From JAKQHY01 sp034429675 (GTDB taxonomy: Bacteria; Chloroflexota; Anaerolineae; B4-G1; SLSP01), in assembly GCA_034429675.1 (NCBI GenBank), contig DAOUFX010000566.1:1-5435 (forward strand): DNA of 5,435 nucleotides, given 5' to 3'. A model generated the notes under the pieces. It searched no databases. It saw nothing but the letters and a program-made list of their open reading frames with translations, and had not been told where the DNA came from. Shown piece by piece: positions 5,388-5,435 of the stretch. Position 1 is the first letter of the stretch; every line of letters begins with the position of its first letter. Position numbers and translations under genes: made by a program.

Positions 5388-5435
5388 TTGGAAAAATTTG
5401 TCGCCCAAAAAGGGAAAAGTTGGGGTTTGGGGGCG
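5388..5435. other. Upstream leader, no assignable promoter
   Basis: The stretch is rich in A/T runs and G/C homopolymer runs (on the plus strand GGG, GGGG and GGGGG between 5412 and 5433). CGCCC at 5402-5406 and GGGCG at 5431-5435 could pair. No convincing -35/-10 pair with sensible spacing to the start is visible, so the promoter probably lies beyond 5435 or is not of the sigma-70 type. Confidence 0.4.

Noticed and set aside
5412..5435. G-quadruplex candidate from three G runs on the plus strand
   Set aside because: Only three runs are visible before the window ends; a fourth is needed.
1..5435. CRISPR array, tRNA/rRNA, insertion sequence or phage genes
   Set aside because: No spaced identical repeats, no cloverleaf or rRNA signatures, no transposase or phage-type protein. 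The only repeats are the DUF11 modules, the heptamers and the two hairpins.

Overview
The window is almost entirely one long gene read on the minus strand (5332 to 173), flanked by a short 5' leader (5333-5435) and a 172-base 3' intergenic stretch full of hairpins. The encoded 1719-residue protein is a secreted, multi-domain nuclease. The order is: Sec signal peptide, lamin-tail-like N-terminal domain, DUF11 repeat, two OB-fold-like domains, second DUF11 repeat, ExeM/NucH-type OB-fold region, a complete-looking endonuclease/exonuclease/phosphatase (EEP, DNase I-like) catalytic domain, four further DUF11 repeats in tandem, and a short hydrophobic C-terminal tail ending FLPLVMRQTP.

The likely source is a member of the Chloroflexota (Anaerolineae/Caldilineae-like). 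This is inference. It rests on the FLPLVMR tail, which resembles the YLPLVLR-type ending I know from many secreted proteins of that phylum, on the DUF11-rich surface-protein style, and on the TTGAAA-type heptamer repeats next to the gene. No taxonomic marker gene is present. GC is moderate to high: about 63-68% in hand-counted lines of the middle and 3' parts of the gene, and about 50% in the 5' part.

Region by region: 1-110 holds two related hairpin elements sharing a 16/18-identical 18-mer. 123-156 is a perfect 14-bp stem that should terminate the gene. 173-5332 is the nuclease gene. 5338-5344 is a near-ideal Shine-Dalgarno that fixes the start at 5332. 5353-5387 is a run of 7-bp repeats just upstream. 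No promoter could be assigned, no other protein-coding gene is supported, and there is no RNA gene, insertion sequence or CRISPR array.

Biologically, the gene most likely makes an extracellular or cell-surface DNase. The OB folds could help bind nucleic acid, the EEP domain would hydrolyse phosphodiester bonds, and the C-terminal DUF11 array would act as a stalk or spacer ending in a putative surface-retention signal. The points most worth a second look are this architecture, the C-terminal motif, the substituted residues near the EEP active site, the apparent duplication of a DUF11-OB cassette, and the hairpin and heptamer repeats around the gene.
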